Assembly (NCBI RefSeq): GCF_003254545.1
Contig: NZ_QJRH01000069.1
Coordinates: forward strand, 62,001-126,000
Reading direction: 5' to 3'
DNA length: 64,000 bases
From: Flavobacterium tistrianum
Lineage (GTDB): Bacteria > Bacteroidota > Bacteroidia > Flavobacteriales > Flavobacteriaceae
Shown here: one piece after another, positions 41,950 through 52,184 of the stretch
Layout of the letters: each line of letters opens with the position of its first letter
Numbering within the stretch: the first letter of the stretch is position 1
The notes under the pieces: generated by a model
What the model was told of the DNA's origin: nothing
Seen by the model: the letters and a program-made list of their open reading frames with translations, nothing else
The model's database searches: none
Position numbers and translations under genes: made by a program

Positions 41950-43344
41950 ATGCAATTAAGCAACGAAGAAGAAGATTATAACCTATCCCTATCCAAATTT
42001 GAGTCGATGTTAAAAACCAACAAAGTACTCTTTTTTGATTCTGAAGAATTCGAAGAAATAATTCTTCATTATTTAGACATAGGTAAGGCTAATTTAGCAA
42101 AAAAGGCCTTAAAACTTGCATTAGACCAGCATCCAAAATCTACAGGCTTAAAATTAGTACAAGTAGAAATGCTAGTTTATGATGACAAACTCGAGATCGC
42201 TGAAAAGCTTTTGAATGAGTTATACGCAATTGAACCTAACAACGAGGAAATCTATATCCAGAAAGCCAATATCTGTTCCAAAAGAGACCAGCACGAAAAA
42301 GCAGTCGAACTGTTAAAAATCGCGCTTCAATATACTGATGATTATGCTGATGTGTATAATTTGATTGGAATGGAATATCTTTTTATGGACAACCTCGAGC
42401 TGGCAAAGGAGAGTTTCATCAAATGTCTTGAAGAAGACTTAGAAGATCAATCTGCTCTTTATAACGTAGTGTATTGTTTTGAATTTTTAGATCAGAACCA
42501 AGAAGCTATTGTTTATCTTAACGAATATATCAACAGAAATCCCTACAGTGAAATTGCATGGCATCAGCTTGGACGTCTCCATTATGGCGTAAAAGAATAT
42601 GAAGCAGCGATACGTGCATTTGATTATGCAACGCTGATTGATGATGAATTTTTGGGTGCTTTTATGGAAAAAGCAAAAGCTTACGAGCGCCTAAAAAAAT
42701 ACAATGAAGCAATTGAAAGCTATAACAGAACCATCGAATTGGACGATGCAACTTCGTACGCTCTTCTTCGAATTGGAAAATGTTATGAAAAACTTGGAAA
42801 TTTAGCGAAAGCGATTCAATATTATAACCAAACTGTTCATGAAGATCCTCTCTTAGATAAAGGCTGGATTGCGATAACAGATTTTCACCTTCGCCAGAAA
42901 AACTATCAGAAAGCATTGTTTTTTGTCAATAAAGCATTGGCAATCGACAATCAGAATCGCTTGTACTGGAAAAGATATGCTACAATCAATAAACAGATGA
43001 ATTTCTTTGAAGAAGCTGAATTTGGTTTTAGAAAAGCAGTTGAATTTGGAGATTATGCATTAGACACTTGGTTATTTTGGGTTGATATTCTTCAATTTTT
43101 AGGAGAATTTGAAACGGCTATCCAGACTTTATTGCAAGCGACAGAATATTTCCCTGAAGAGAACGAAATCGAATACCGTTTGGCTGGATTGTATTTTATG
43201 ATTCAAGACAACACAAAAGCTAAATTTCATTTAAGCAATGGTTTACGTTTAAACTTTGACAACTATATCTTAATAGAAGATTTGTTTCCAGTAGTTTGGA
43301 CAAAAAAAACAGTAAAAAATTATATAGAAAAACATCGCAAATAA
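41950..43344 (+). CDS. Tetratricopeptide repeat protein
   Basis: 464 aa, soluble, no signal. Roughly ten TPR-like helix pairs run through residues ~45-440, for example DVYNLIGMEYLFMDNLELAK and AFMEKAKAYERLKKYNEAIE. The N-terminus (MQLSNEEEDYNLSLSKFESM) is acidic. TPR proteins are scaffolds; partners are unknown. The stop codon is 2 bp before the aroE start, so the two are co-transcribed, an order that I recall from Flavobacteriia. Its upstream spacer is 265 bp. Confidence 0.9.
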   Translation: MQLSNEEEDYNLSLSKFESMLKTNKVLFFDSEEFEEIILHYLDIGKANLAKKALKLALDQHPKSTGLKLVQVEMLVYDDKLEIAEKLLNELYAIEPNNEEIYIQKANICSKRDQHEKAVELLKIALQYTDDYADVYNLIGMEYLFMDNLELAKESFIKCLEEDLEDQSALYNVVYCFEFLDQNQEAIVYLNEYINRNPYSEIAWHQLGRLHYGVKEYEAAIRAFDYATLIDDEFLGAFMEKAKAYERLKKYNEAIESYNRTIELDDATSYALLRIGKCYEKLGNLAKAIQYYNQTVHEDPLLDKGWIAITDFHLRQKNYQKALFFVNKALAIDNQNRLYWKRYATINKQMNFFEEAEFGFRKAVEFGDYALDTWLFWVDILQFLGEFETAIQTLLQATEYFPEENEIEYRLAGLYFMIQDNTKAKFHLSNGLRLNFDNYILIEDLFPVVWTKKTVKNYIEKHRK

Positions 43345-43346
43345 GA

Positions 43347-44099
43347 ATGGTTGATATTTTATTGAGAAGACGTTTTGGATTATTGGGACGCAACATAAGC
43401 TACTCTTTTTCAAAAGGTTATTTTACAGAAAAATTTAATAATGAAGTTTTTGCTGGTAACAGCTATGAGAATTTTGACATTTCTGAGATTAATTACTTCA
43501 CAGAGTTAATTAAAAACAATCCTGATTTAAAAGGTTTAAATGTTACTATTCCGTACAAAGAACAAGTTATTCCTTTCTTAGATAAACTATCAAAAAAAGC
43601 TGCTCTAATTGGCGCTGTTAATACGATTAAATTTACTAAAAGCGGTAAGCTAAAAGGATATAATACCGATTATTACGGATTCAAGAAGTCTTTAAAGCCA
43701 TTATTAGAGCCTCATCATAAAAAAGCTCTTATTTTGGGAACAGGAGGCGCTTCTAAAGGTGTTGCTTTTGCTTTGGACGAATTGGATATTCCGTACACTT
43801 TTGTTTCTAGAGAAGCAAAAGAAAATATTATTGATTATGATTTAATCAATGCGACAACTTTTGACAATTTTCAGATTATAATTAATTGTACACCAGTTGG
43901 AACAAGTCCGAATGTTGAAGCTTGTCCAACTTTGCCTTATGAGTTTTTTACAGAAAAACATATTGCATACGATTTAATCTATAATCCAGCAGAAACTACT
44001 TTCTTAAGAAAAGCAAAAGAAAAAGGCGCTGTCATTAAAAACGGGCACGATATGCTTATTTTTCAGGCTGAAAAAGCATGGAAAATCTGGAATAAATAA
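43347..44099 (+). CDS. aroE: Shikimate dehydrogenase
   Basis: About 250 aa from the ATG at 43347 (MVDILLRRRFGLLGRNIS), two bp after the upstream stop; a longer in-frame reading would overlap the TPR gene by ~50 bp. AroE reduces 3-dehydroshikimate with NADPH in aromatic amino-acid synthesis. Motifs: GRNISYSFSKGYF (substrate Ser pair), LKGLNVTIPYKEQVIPF with the catalytic Lys, GAVNTI, the Rossmann loop ILGTGGASKGVAFAL and INCTPVGTSP. NGHDMLIFQAEKAW closes the C-terminus. Confidence 0.95.
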   Translation: MVDILLRRRFGLLGRNISYSFSKGYFTEKFNNEVFAGNSYENFDISEINYFTELIKNNPDLKGLNVTIPYKEQVIPFLDKLSKKAALIGAVNTIKFTKSGKLKGYNTDYYGFKKSLKPLLEPHHKKALILGTGGASKGVAFALDELDIPYTFVSREAKENIIDYDLINATTFDNFQIIINCTPVGTSPNVEACPTLPYEFFTEKHIAYDLIYNPAETTFLRKAKEKGAVIKNGHDMLIFQAEKAWKIWNK

Positions 44100-44154
44100 A
44101 AAATAAAATGTTAAAGTAATTTTTGTAAATTAGTCTACTCATTTGCAGACAGTT

Positions 44155-44907
44155 ATGAAAAAACATTTACTTTACTTTAGCATTTTTTTTCTTATTACAG
44201 TTCTTGCATCAGCCCAAGACGAAGATATAGACAGAAGCAATAGTCCATTTGCTGAGCCTCGATATCATTACTTTCTTCAGACCATTTTATTATATAATGA
44301 GTATTTAGACACTAAGAATGGCTCATATAATACTACAGATTTGCGTATTTTACAGCCAATTGGTAACAAAGCTTGGAATCTGAGATTTGATTTGCCTTTA
44401 ATTTCAACTAACTCTAATTCTATCAATCAAACCGGACTTGGTGATGTAGGTGTTGGGCTTAGTTTTATCCCTTATTTTAAAAAAAACAGTGGCATTGGCC
44501 TTAGAACCCGTGTCATTTCAAATTCTGCTGCAGACCCCAGTTTTGGTACAGGGAAATGGGTTGTAATTCCTGCTGGTATTTTTGCAAAATACTTCAATCA
44601 GAAGAAATTCTTATGGCTTGCAACTGTTGAACATTCCCAGAGTTTTGCAGGATCAAGCAACCGAAGTGACGTGAGCGTAACTCTCTTAGAAAACAACTTG
44701 TTATGGTTTTTTGGCAAAAATTGGATTGCTACAGATGTAGGTTTTAGATACAATTACGTTTTGGACGGTTTTCAAAATAATGCTTTTATGGAATTTGGTC
44801 GAAAAATCACTCCAACAAATTTAGTTTATGTACACCCTAGCGTAGCTTTTGGCGGTGAAAAATCATATAATTTTGGTGTCGAAGTGGGACTCTTAGTTTT
44901 GTTTTGA
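44155..44907 (+). CDS. Probable outer-membrane beta-barrel protein
   Basis: 250 aa from the ATG at 44155, giving a signal peptide (MKKHLLYFSIFFLITVLASA); a start four codons earlier (44143) is possible. The mature chain is rich in alternating strands with Gly, Asn and aromatic residues (GLGDVGVGLSFIPYFKKNSG, then WIATDVGFRYNYVLDGF) and ends in VGLLVLF, an aromatic C-terminal residue typical of barrels. I do not recognise a substrate class; it resembles general transporter or MetA-pathway-type barrels. Monocistronic. Confidence 0.72.
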   Translation: MKKHLLYFSIFFLITVLASAQDEDIDRSNSPFAEPRYHYFLQTILLYNEYLDTKNGSYNTTDLRILQPIGNKAWNLRFDLPLISTNSNSINQTGLGDVGVGLSFIPYFKKNSGIGLRTRVISNSAADPSFGTGKWVVIPAGIFAKYFNQKKFLWLATVEHSQSFAGSSNRSDVSVTLLENNLLWFFGKNWIATDVGFRYNYVLDGFQNNAFMEFGRKITPTNLVYVHPSVAFGGEKSYNFGVEVGLLVLF

Positions 44908-45093
44908 TACACAAACAATCCCTTGATTCAGCTTCATTTTTTAATATTTTTTTCTTTTTTCATTAAAAAACTCGCAAAAAATATTATTCCTATCTTATCA
45001 ATTAAAATAACAAAAATTAATATATCATACTGCTAAATTGAATTAAACAATGAGAATTTCACCGTAAATTAGCGTATAAACAAAGGATTTATT

Positions 45094-45123
45094 TTGTATT
45101 TAGAAACACCTTTACTATCTTTC
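45094..45123 (+). promoter_or_regulatory. Promoter of the DUF349 gene
   Basis: TTG at 45094-45096, a 19-bp spacer, and TATCTTTC (one mismatch to TAnnTTTG) at 45116-45123, 35 bp before the ATG. Confidence 0.5.
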
Positions 45124-45158
45124 GCACTGTTTACAATAAAAACCTTATACATTTCAAG

Positions 45159-47138
45159 ATGTTAGAAGAAAAGAATGATAACCTGCATGAAGCAGACGGA
45201 AAAACTGGAATCGAAGTAAATGATTCTGTAGCAAATGATGCAATTGAAATCTCAGATTCTGAAACTCTGACCGAAGATTTGGCTCCAGAAACTGAAAATG
45301 AATTAGCTAATCAAGAAGATGCCCATCAGGAAGCATTAGATGTTATTACCAATTCGAACGCTGCTGAAAGCGAAGACGAAACTTTGAAGGAACGTCATGA
45401 CATTCCTATGCAAGATTACAATACGTTTTCTCTAGATGCGCTTGTTGATGAACTAAAAAAACTGGTGAATATAGACAAGACAATGTCTGTAAAAGATCAT
45501 ATCGAAGAAATCAAAAAAGCTTTCCTGCTACAATATCACCATCTTATAGAAGAGAAAAAAGAAGAGTTTTTAGCTTCTAATCCAGATCCTAATGAAGAGT
45601 TTGAATATCATCTTCCTTTAAAATCAAAATTTGACGAATATTATAATGTTTTTAGAGAGAAAAGAAATGCTCATTTTAAACATTTACAAACTAATTTAAA
45701 AACCAACTTAGATAATCGTCTGGCTATTGTTGAAGAATTAAAGGAATTAATTAATCCGCAGGAAAATATAAAAGATACTCTTAAGCATTTTAATGAATTA
45801 AGAGAAAGATGGAAAAATGCAGGAGCTATCCCGAAAGACAAATATAATCACGTTTGGAATAATTATCATTTCCATGTAGAAAACTTCTACGATTATCTTC
45901 ATTTAGACCGTGAGGCCAGAGATTTAGATTTTAAACACAACTTAGAATTAAAACAAAAAATTATAGCTCGCGTTGAAGAATTGGTAAACGATGCTGATGT
46001 AAGCAAATCTTTCCGCGAATTACAAGATTTACACCGAATCTGGAAAGAAGAAATCGGACCTGTTTCTAAAGAGCATCGCGATGCTATCTGGAATCAGTTT
46101 AGCGAACTAACTAAGAAAATACACGATAAGAGAGAGCTTTTATTTGAAAGCCAAAGAGCAAATGAGCAAAAAAATCTTGAAATAAAAAAAGAAATTATTG
46201 CTAAAATTGAAGCTCTTGGAAGCGAAAAAGTAAATTCTCACTCGCAATGGCTTGTTCAGATTCAAAAAGTAGAAGATTTAAGAAATGAGTTTTTTGCGGC
46301 AGGAAAAGTCCCTTCTGAAGTTAATGAAGAAACTTGGGCTGCTTTTAAAACTGCGGTTAGAAACTTCAATGCTTTTAAAAATTCGTTTTATAAAGACATC
46401 AAAAAAGATCAAAACGATAATTTAAATAAGAAACTGGCTCTTGTTGCAAAAGCAAAAGAATTACAGGAAAGCACCGATTTTCAAACTACAACTCCTGTGA
46501 TGAAACAAATCCAGGAAGAATGGAAACAAATTGGCCATGTTCCTAAAAAATATTCAGACAAAATCTGGAAAGAATTCAAAGATGCTTGCAACCATTATTT
46601 CGACAAATTAAAAGAGCACAAGTCTGAAGAAAATAGTGAAGAAATAGCTGCTTTTGATAATAAAAAAGCATATTTAGATACTTTAAGAGCTTTCCAATTA
46701 ACTGGAGATCACAAAACTGACTTAGATGCTATAAAAGCACATATAGAAACTTGGAAAGGTTTTGGAAAAGTTCCTTTTTCTAGAAGACACATCGAAGGAA
46801 AATTCAATAAAATATTGGATGCTCTTTTTGAAAAACTGAGTTTAAGCAAAAAAGAATCTGAAATGATGCGTTTTGCAAACCGCATTGATTCTCTAACTGA
46901 CAGTAATGACACGCGTAAATTAGACAATGAAAAAATCTTTATTATGCGTAAAATTGAGGAAGTTCAAAATGAAATTTTCCAGTTAGAAAACAACATTCAG
47001 TTCTTTACAAATACTAAAAATGCCAAAAAAGAGAATTCAATTGTTACGGAAGTACGCAAAAACATCGCTATCCACAAAGAAAGCCTTGAAGTATGGAAGG
47101 ATAAATTGAAACAATTAAGAAACTTGGGACAAGAATAA
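45159..47138 (+). CDS. DUF349 repeat protein
   Basis: 659 aa, cytoplasmic and helix-rich. After an acidic ~90-residue N-terminus come at least five DUF349 units, each a helix bundle with a W-x-x-x-G-x-[IV]-P core: ERWKNAGAIPKDKYNHVWNN, then HRIWKEEIGPVSKEHRDAIW, then GKVPSEVNEETWAAF, then QEEWKQIGHVPKKYSDKIWK, then ETWKGFGKVPFSRR. DUF349 is common in Bacteroidota and function is unknown. The last ~80 residues form a coiled-coil. It is single and has its own promoter. Confidence 0.88.
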   Translation: MLEEKNDNLHEADGKTGIEVNDSVANDAIEISDSETLTEDLAPETENELANQEDAHQEALDVITNSNAAESEDETLKERHDIPMQDYNTFSLDALVDELKKLVNIDKTMSVKDHIEEIKKAFLLQYHHLIEEKKEEFLASNPDPNEEFEYHLPLKSKFDEYYNVFREKRNAHFKHLQTNLKTNLDNRLAIVEELKELINPQENIKDTLKHFNELRERWKNAGAIPKDKYNHVWNNYHFHVENFYDYLHLDREARDLDFKHNLELKQKIIARVEELVNDADVSKSFRELQDLHRIWKEEIGPVSKEHRDAIWNQFSELTKKIHDKRELLFESQRANEQKNLEIKKEIIAKIEALGSEKVNSHSQWLVQIQKVEDLRNEFFAAGKVPSEVNEETWAAFKTAVRNFNAFKNSFYKDIKKDQNDNLNKKLALVAKAKELQESTDFQTTTPVMKQIQEEWKQIGHVPKKYSDKIWKEFKDACNHYFDKLKEHKSEENSEEIAAFDNKKAYLDTLRAFQLTGDHKTDLDAIKAHIETWKGFGKVPFSRRHIEGKFNKILDALFEKLSLSKKESEMMRFANRIDSLTDSNDTRKLDNEKIFIMRKIEEVQNEIFQLENNIQFFTNTKNAKKENSIVTEVRKNIAIHKESLEVWKDKLKQLRNLGQE

Positions 47139-47493
47139 GTTTTAAAATTCCATTTTTTTAAATTCCAAATTCCAATTAAACGTTGTTTATTGGAATTTGG
47201 AATTTTATTTTTTGACTAATTTAAAAAGACACAATGACAATCATTGTGTCTTTTTTTTTAAAACCACAACCTTCACAAAGCATTGTCTTACTATGATACA
47301 AAAACTTCGCGCGCTTTGCGTAAACCCTTGCGCACTTTGCGGTTAAAACTCACTCCAACCTAAAACCCCAAAACTTAACAATACAATTAAATTTCATAAA
47401 ATTATTCTGCAAAATATTGATTATATTTGAGTTACCACTATTAACTAAAAATCAAGCAAATAACATTTAATACTAATTTTTAAATAAGAGAAT
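47139..47493. other. 355-bp spacer with inverted repeat and terminator
   Basis: A 16-bp perfect inverted repeat (AAATTCCAAATTCCAA at 47160-47175, complement at 47190-47205) also occurs as a single arm at 26828-26843. It is followed by a hairpin terminator, CTTTGCG-type repeats at 47287-47347, and a TATATTTG box at 47422-47429 (65 bp before the OsmC ATG). Confidence 0.65.
47223..47255 (+). terminator. Terminator of the DUF349 gene
   Basis: A ~15-bp stem (AAAAAGACACAATGA with TCATTGTGTCTTTTT) around a 3-nt loop, followed by a further T run to 47259. Confidence 0.88.
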
Positions 47494-47913
47494 ATGAAAT
47501 TTACAAGAAAAGCACACGCCAACTGGAAAGGAACCGGTATGGAAGGAAAAGGAACAATTAGTACTCAAAGTACAACTTTAGATAATGCACAACTGTCTTT
47601 TAAAACAAGATTTGCTGACGGCGTTGGCACAAATCCAGAAGAATTGGTTGCTGCAGCTCATTCTGGCTGTTTTACTATGCAATTAAGCTTTTTACTTAAC
47701 GAAGCAGGTTTTACAGCTGATGATTTAACCACAGAAGCGACAGTAACTTTTGAAGACGGAACAATTACTTTAATCCATTTAGATTTAAAAGGAAAAGTTC
47801 CTTCAATTTCTGCCGAGGAATTTGCCTCAACAGCTGCTAAAGCAAAAGAAATCTGCCCGATTTCAAAACTATTAAACACGACCATTACTTTATCTGCTGA
47901 ACTAATCAGCTAA
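47494..47913 (+). CDS. OsmC family peroxidase-like protein
   Basis: 139 aa, complete OsmC/Ohr fold. These proteins reduce organic hydroperoxides with a cysteine pair. Cys candidates: HSGCFTMQLSF (residue 54 area) for the peroxidatic Cys and EICPISKLL near the C-terminus for the resolving Cys. TNPEELVAAAHSGCFTM is the family core. GVGTNPEEL fits OsmC rather than Ohr. Monocistronic, preceded by a TATATTTG-containing region. Confidence 0.92.
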   Translation: MKFTRKAHANWKGTGMEGKGTISTQSTTLDNAQLSFKTRFADGVGTNPEELVAAAHSGCFTMQLSFLLNEAGFTADDLTTEATVTFEDGTITLIHLDLKGKVPSISAEEFASTAAKAKEICPISKLLNTTITLSAELIS

Positions 47914-47918
47914 AAGCA

Positions 47919-47955
47919 TAAAAAAACCATTCACCGCGGTGAATGGTTTTTTTTA
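47919..47955. terminator. Bidirectional terminator
   Basis: A near-perfect palindrome CCATTCACCGCGGTGAATGG with flanking A and T runs, between the convergent OsmC and TPR genes. Confidence 0.88.
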
Positions 47956-47975
47956 TTTTTAAAAAGCGGTAATTA

Positions 47976-49244
47976 TTACATTTTTGCTTTTAAAGCTTTA
48001 GCTTCTGCAGTCATTTCTAGAGCATTGTAAACTCCTAATAATGTTTTAGAAACATCCTCGTTTTTAGGATCTAATTCGTTTGCTTTTTTAAGATAAGGAA
48101 TTACTCCTTTGAAAACTGCTTCTCTTTGCGCTTTTAAAACATCGTAACGTTTCATGTCTTTAGCAGAAGTTCCCAATTTATTCATTTCGTCAATGATTGG
48201 TTTTTCAGCCTCTAATTTTAAAGCAGCAAGATTTAAGTAAGCATTTGTGTAATCAGGGTTGATTTCGATAGCTCTTAAGTAATATTTTTCTGCGTCAGCA
48301 GCATTTTTAGCTCCAGCACTAATTACTCCTAAATTAAATACTAAATCAGCATTTTTAGGATCTTTCTCTAAAGCTTCGTTAACTAATTTTTTGTACATAT
48401 CGTAGTCTTTAGTCTCTAGATATAAATTAGCTTCTGTCAAGATTAAAGAAGTATCATCTGGATTTGCTTTTCTAGCATCAGCGATTGCTTTTTTAGCATC
48501 TTCAGTACGTCCTTTTTGAACTAAGATTAATGCTAAATTTTTGTAGATCTCACCTCTTTTAGAAGGAATCGCTTCAGTTTTAGGTTTTTCGTGAGTTCCT
48601 AATTTAACAGCTAAATCTCTTTCCTTAGCATTAGCAAAATTATCTTCGTTTCCATTAGCTTTGTTTGCCGCTAAGTACAAAGTTCCTTTTCCAGAATAGT
48701 TTAATTTTTTTAATTCTTCATACATTGGCAAAGCAAGATCAAAATCTTGTGAATTTACAGCTGTAGAAGCAGCATAGTACAAGTTGATAGTGTCTTTTTT
48801 ATCTAATTCATAAGCTTGGTACAATTTTTTTGCACCATCAACATGTTTGTTTGCCTGTGTATCAGCAATTGCAGAATTAATCAATAAACCTTTAATGTCA
48901 GTAATTGATGCTGCAGCTTGTGTAGAATACTTTAGCTTTCCAGAAGCTTTTTCCACATCAATTAATTTTTTGTAGCTATCTGCAGCTGCTAACAAGTTTT
49001 TACCTTCTTCAACCTTTTTGTTTGCAAGGTCAAGAAAAGCATTTCCTTGAACGAAATAATATTGTGCTTGTTCAGTATCTTTAGCATTTGCAATTAAGTT
49101 CTCAGCATCTTTCAATTGTGCAAGAGCTCCTTGTGCATCTCCACCTTTTAATGCTTTTTCAGCATTCTTAATTTGATCTTTTTGAGCAAACGTCGCTACA
49201 GAGATCAGTAATGCCGATGCAAGTATTACATATTTACTTTTCAT
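47976..49244 (-). CDS. TPR protein, secreted, in operon with gyrA
   Basis: 422 aa with a signal peptide (MKSKYVILASALLISVATFAQ), so mostly periplasmic. TPR-like repeats extend over most of the mature chain, including KPKTEAIPSKRGEIYKNLAL, then DLVFNLGVISAGAKNAADAE and YLRAIEINPDYTNAYLNLAA. It is alanine/lysine-rich and helical. It starts 36 bp after gyrA on the same strand and has no terminator between; the gyrA-TPR pairing is one I recall in Flavobacteriia. Role unknown; envelope scaffolding is a guess. Confidence 0.88.
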   Translation of the reverse strand: MKSKYVILASALLISVATFAQKDQIKNAEKALKGGDAQGALAQLKDAENLIANAKDTEQAQYYFVQGNAFLDLANKKVEEGKNLLAAADSYKKLIDVEKASGKLKYSTQAAASITDIKGLLINSAIADTQANKHVDGAKKLYQAYELDKKDTINLYYAASTAVNSQDFDLALPMYEELKKLNYSGKGTLYLAANKANGNEDNFANAKERDLAVKLGTHEKPKTEAIPSKRGEIYKNLALILVQKGRTEDAKKAIADARKANPDDTSLILTEANLYLETKDYDMYKKLVNEALEKDPKNADLVFNLGVISAGAKNAADAEKYYLRAIEINPDYTNAYLNLAALKLEAEKPIIDEMNKLGTSAKDMKRYDVLKAQREAVFKGVIPYLKKANELDPKNEDVSKTLLGVYNALEMTAEAKALKAKM

Positions 49245-49280
49245 AATGGTATTTATTTGTATTTAATTTTTTGTTTTTAC

Positions 49281-51926
49281 TTATTCATCAGATTCTTCAT
49301 CTTCTGCCTCAGCATCATCTTCATCTTCTGCTACATCATCATCAGAATCATCATCTTCTTCTGCTGTTCCATCATCTTCAAGAACTTCCATATCTGGTTT
49401 CACTCTCTCGATTGCAGATTCGATTACGTTTCCGTCTTCATCAACTTCTACTTCTTCTGCATCGTCTTTCATTACTGTTGTAACGGCAGCGATAGAATCT
49501 TTTCCTTTAAGGTTAATTAATCTAACACCTTGAGTGGCACGTCCCATAACACGCAAATCTTCAATAGCCATTCTGATCGTTAATCCAGATTTATTAATAA
49601 TCATTAAATCGTCTGCATCTGTAACGGCATTGATAGAAATCAGTTTACCAGTTTTCTCCGTAATGTTAAGAGTTTTAACCCCTTTACCTCCACGGTTTGT
49701 AATTCTATACACATCTTCTCCATCGTCGTCAACCAATTTAGTACGTTTTCCGTATCCATTTTCAGTTACAACTAAGATTTGAGATGTAGAAATATCGTTT
49801 TTATCAACCGTAACCATTCCGATTACTTCATCTGTTTCGTCTTTTAAAGTAATTCCACGAACTCCAGAAGCTGTTCTTCCCATCGGACGTGTTTTAGTTT
49901 CTTCAAAACGAACCAATTTACCAGATTTAACTGCTAAGATAATTTGGCTTTCTCCGTTTGTCAACTGAGCTCCAATTAACTCATCACCTTCTTTAATTGT
50001 AATTGCCGCAACTCCATTTGCTCTTGGTTTAGAATATTTTTCTAAAGAAGTTTTCTTCACCTGACCTTGTTTTGTTACCATTACAAGGTTATGCGTATTG
50101 ATGTAATCTTTGTCTTTTAAGTCTTGTGTACAAATGAAAGCTTTTACTTTATCATCGCTTTCAATGTTCACCAGGTTCTGAATTGCTCTACCTTTTGCTG
50201 TTTTGCTTCCTTCTGGAATTTCATAAACACGCATCCAGAAACATTTTCCTTTTTGAGTAAAGAACATCATATATTGATGGTTTGTTGCCACGAACATGTG
50301 CTCCAAGAAATCTTGATCTCTTGTTCCAGCGCTCTTCTGTCCAACTCCACCTCTATTTTGAGTTTTGTACTCAGATAAGTTTGTACGTTTGATGTAACCT
50401 GCGTGCGAAATAGTAATAACCACATTTTCGTCAGCAATTAAATCTTCAATACTTACATCACCTCCAGAATATTCAATTTGAGAACGTCTTTCGTCCCCGT
50501 ATTTATCGCGAATTTCTGTAAGCTCTTCCTTAATTAAGTCAATTCTTAAATTAACATCTGCTAATAAAGCTTTCAAATGCTCGATTAACTTCATCAATTC
50601 GTCAAACTCAGCTCTTAATTTATCTTGCTCCAGACCTGTTAACTGACGTAAACGCATCTCAACAATAGCACGAGCCTGAATATCTGATAATTTAAATCTT
50701 TCGATTAATTTCTCTCTTGCTTCGTCTGTGTTTTTAGATCCTCTAATTAACGCGATTACTTCGTCGATATTATCAGAAGCAATGATTAATCCTTCTAATA
50801 TATGAGCTCTTTCTTCTGCTTTACGTAATTCAAACTGTGTTCTTCTAACTACTACATCGTGACGGTGCTCAATAAAGTAGTGAATCATATCTTTTAGATT
50901 CAATAATTGAGGACGTCCTTTTACTAATGCAATGTTATTTACACTAAAAGAAGACTGTAATTGAGTGTATTTGTATAAAGTATTTAAAACTACGTTTGGC
51001 GTAGCATCACGTTTCAAAATATATACGATACGCATACCGCTTCTATCCGACTCGTCACGAATATTCGCAATACCTTCGATTTTTTTCTCGTTAACTAAAT
51101 CAGCCGTACGTTTAATCATTTCGGCTTTGTTAACTTGGTATGGAATTTCGGTAACGATAATGCACTCTCTTCCGTCAACTTCTTCAAAACCAACTTTAGC
51201 ACGCATTACAATACGTCCTCTACCCGTTTTAAAAGCTTCACGAACACCTTCGTATCCGTAAATAATACCTCCAGTAGGAAAATCTGGAGCTTTGATGTGA
51301 GTCATTAACTCATCAACTTCAATATCATTATTATCAAGATACGCCAAAGTACCGTTGATAACTTCAGTTAAATTGTGCGGCGGCATGTTTGTCGCCATAC
51401 CAACTGCAATACCTGTCGCTCCGTTTACTAACAAAGTAGGAACTCTTGTTGGCATTACTTTAGGTTCGTAAATTGTATCGTCAAAGTTCAATTGAAAATC
51501 AACTGTTTCTTTTTCGATATCGGCCATAATCTCTTCAGAAATTTTACGCATTCTGGCCTCAGTATAACGCATTGCTGCAGGACTGTCTCCATCGACAGAA
51601 CCAAAGTTACCCTGTCCGTCAACTAATAAATAACGCATACTCCATTCCTGCGCCATACGCACCATTGCATCATAAACAGAGGTATCACCGTGAGGGTGAT
51701 ACTTACCCAGAACCTCCCCTACAATTCTCGCAGACTTTTTGTGGGCAGATCTTGATGTTACACCTAAATCATACATTCCGTAAAGAACTCTTCGATGCAC
51801 TGGTTTCAAGCCATCTCTAACATCAGGAAGTGCTCTCGATACAATTACTGACATCGAATAATCGATGTAAGCTGACTTCATTTCATCCTCTATGTTAATG
51901 GGAATTAACTTTTCTCCTTCAGACAT
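49281..51926 (-). CDS. gyrA: DNA gyrase subunit A
   Basis: 881 aa. GyrA cuts and rejoins DNA during supercoiling, in an A2B2 complex with GyrB. The catalytic Tyr121 is in [10 protein letters not shown]. The quinolone region [10 protein letters not shown] has Thr at the position of E. coli Ser83 (residue 82) and Asp86. QxxGGxG-type beta-pinwheel repeats follow (the GyrA box appears as [10 protein letters not shown]). The last ~40 residues are highly acidic ([16 protein letters not shown]). The ATG at 51926 is the natural start. A TPR gene follows. Confidence 0.98.
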   Translation of the reverse strand: MSEGEKLIPINIEDEMKSAYIDYSMSVIVSRALPDVRDGLKPVHRRVLYGMYDLGVTSRSAHKKSARIVGEVLGKYHPHGDTSVYDAMVRMAQEWSMRYLLVDGQGNFGSVDGDSPAAMRYTEARMRKISEEIMADIEKETVDFQLNFDDTIYEPKVMPTRVPTLLVNGATGIAVGMATNMPPHNLTEVINGTLAYLDNNDIEVDELMTHIKAPDFPTGGIIYGYEGVREAFKTGRGRIVMRAKVGFEEVDGRECIIVTEIPYQVNKAEMIKRTADLVNEKKIEGIANIRDESDRSGMRIVYILKRDATPNVVLNTLYKYTQLQSSFSVNNIALVKGRPQLLNLKDMIHYFIEHRHDVVVRRTQFELRKAEERAHILEGLIIASDNIDEVIALIRGSKNTDEAREKLIERFKLSDIQARAIVEMRLRQLTGLEQDKLRAEFDELMKLIEHLKALLADVNLRIDLIKEELTEIRDKYGDERRSQIEYSGGDVSIEDLIADENVVITISHAGYIKRTNLSEYKTQNRGGVGQKSAGTRDQDFLEHMFVATNHQYMMFFTQKGKCFWMRVYEIPEGSKTAKGRAIQNLVNIESDDKVKAFICTQDLKDKDYINTHNLVMVTKQGQVKKTSLEKYSKPRANGVAAITIKEGDELIGAQLTNGESQIILAVKSGKLVRFEETKTRPMGRTASGVRGITLKDETDEVIGMVTVDKNDISTSQILVVTENGYGKRTKLVDDDGEDVYRITNRGGKGVKTLNITEKTGKLISINAVTDADDLMIINKSGLTIRMAIEDLRVMGRATQGVRLINLKGKDSIAAVTTVMKDDAEEVEVDEDGNVIESAIERVKPDMEVLEDDGTAEEDDDSDDDVAEDEDDAEAEDEESDE

Positions 51927-52184
51927 AAGTTGTTATATTAAATAATTATATTAGTTTTCAAAGCGTGCCAAGATACGTTTTTTTGAAATTTTTTCAGCTA
52001 TTTCCTTACACTTATTTCAATGATTTATTAACAACTTTATTTTGGCTTTTAGTTAATAAATTAAACGTTTTTTAACTGTTTTATTGTCTTTTTTTTCGTC
52101 TATTAGCTGACAGGAGATGTCGATGGGTACGGTTTTTGTTTTTAAAACTGTAATTCACTAAATTTACAATACCAATTATATATT
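51927..52184. other. 258-bp divergent promoter region (gyrA / clpC)
   Basis: No ORF. Towards clpC: TTG at 52136-52138, 20-bp spacer, TAAATTTA at 52159-52166 (one mismatch to TAnnTTTG), 18 bp before the ATG. Towards gyrA: TATCTTGG followed by CACGCTTTGAAA (complement near 51956-51976), a TAnnTTTG near-match. Neither is certain. Confidence 0.5.
52136..52166 (+). promoter_or_regulatory. Candidate clpC promoter
   Basis: TTG, 20-bp spacer and TAAATTTA give a good fit to the flavobacterial pattern except for the last base. Confidence 0.45.

Noticed and set aside
49257..49520. Plus-strand ORFs rich in Leu/His/Phe
   Set aside because: They are the complement of the acidic Asp/Glu codons of the gyrA tail; no start context or family, so they are shadows.
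51956..51976. TTGGCACG... element upstream of gyrA as a sigma-54 promoter
   Set aside because: The spacing between GG and the downstream TTTG-like part does not fit -24/-12; TATCTTGG as a weak normal promoter is simpler.
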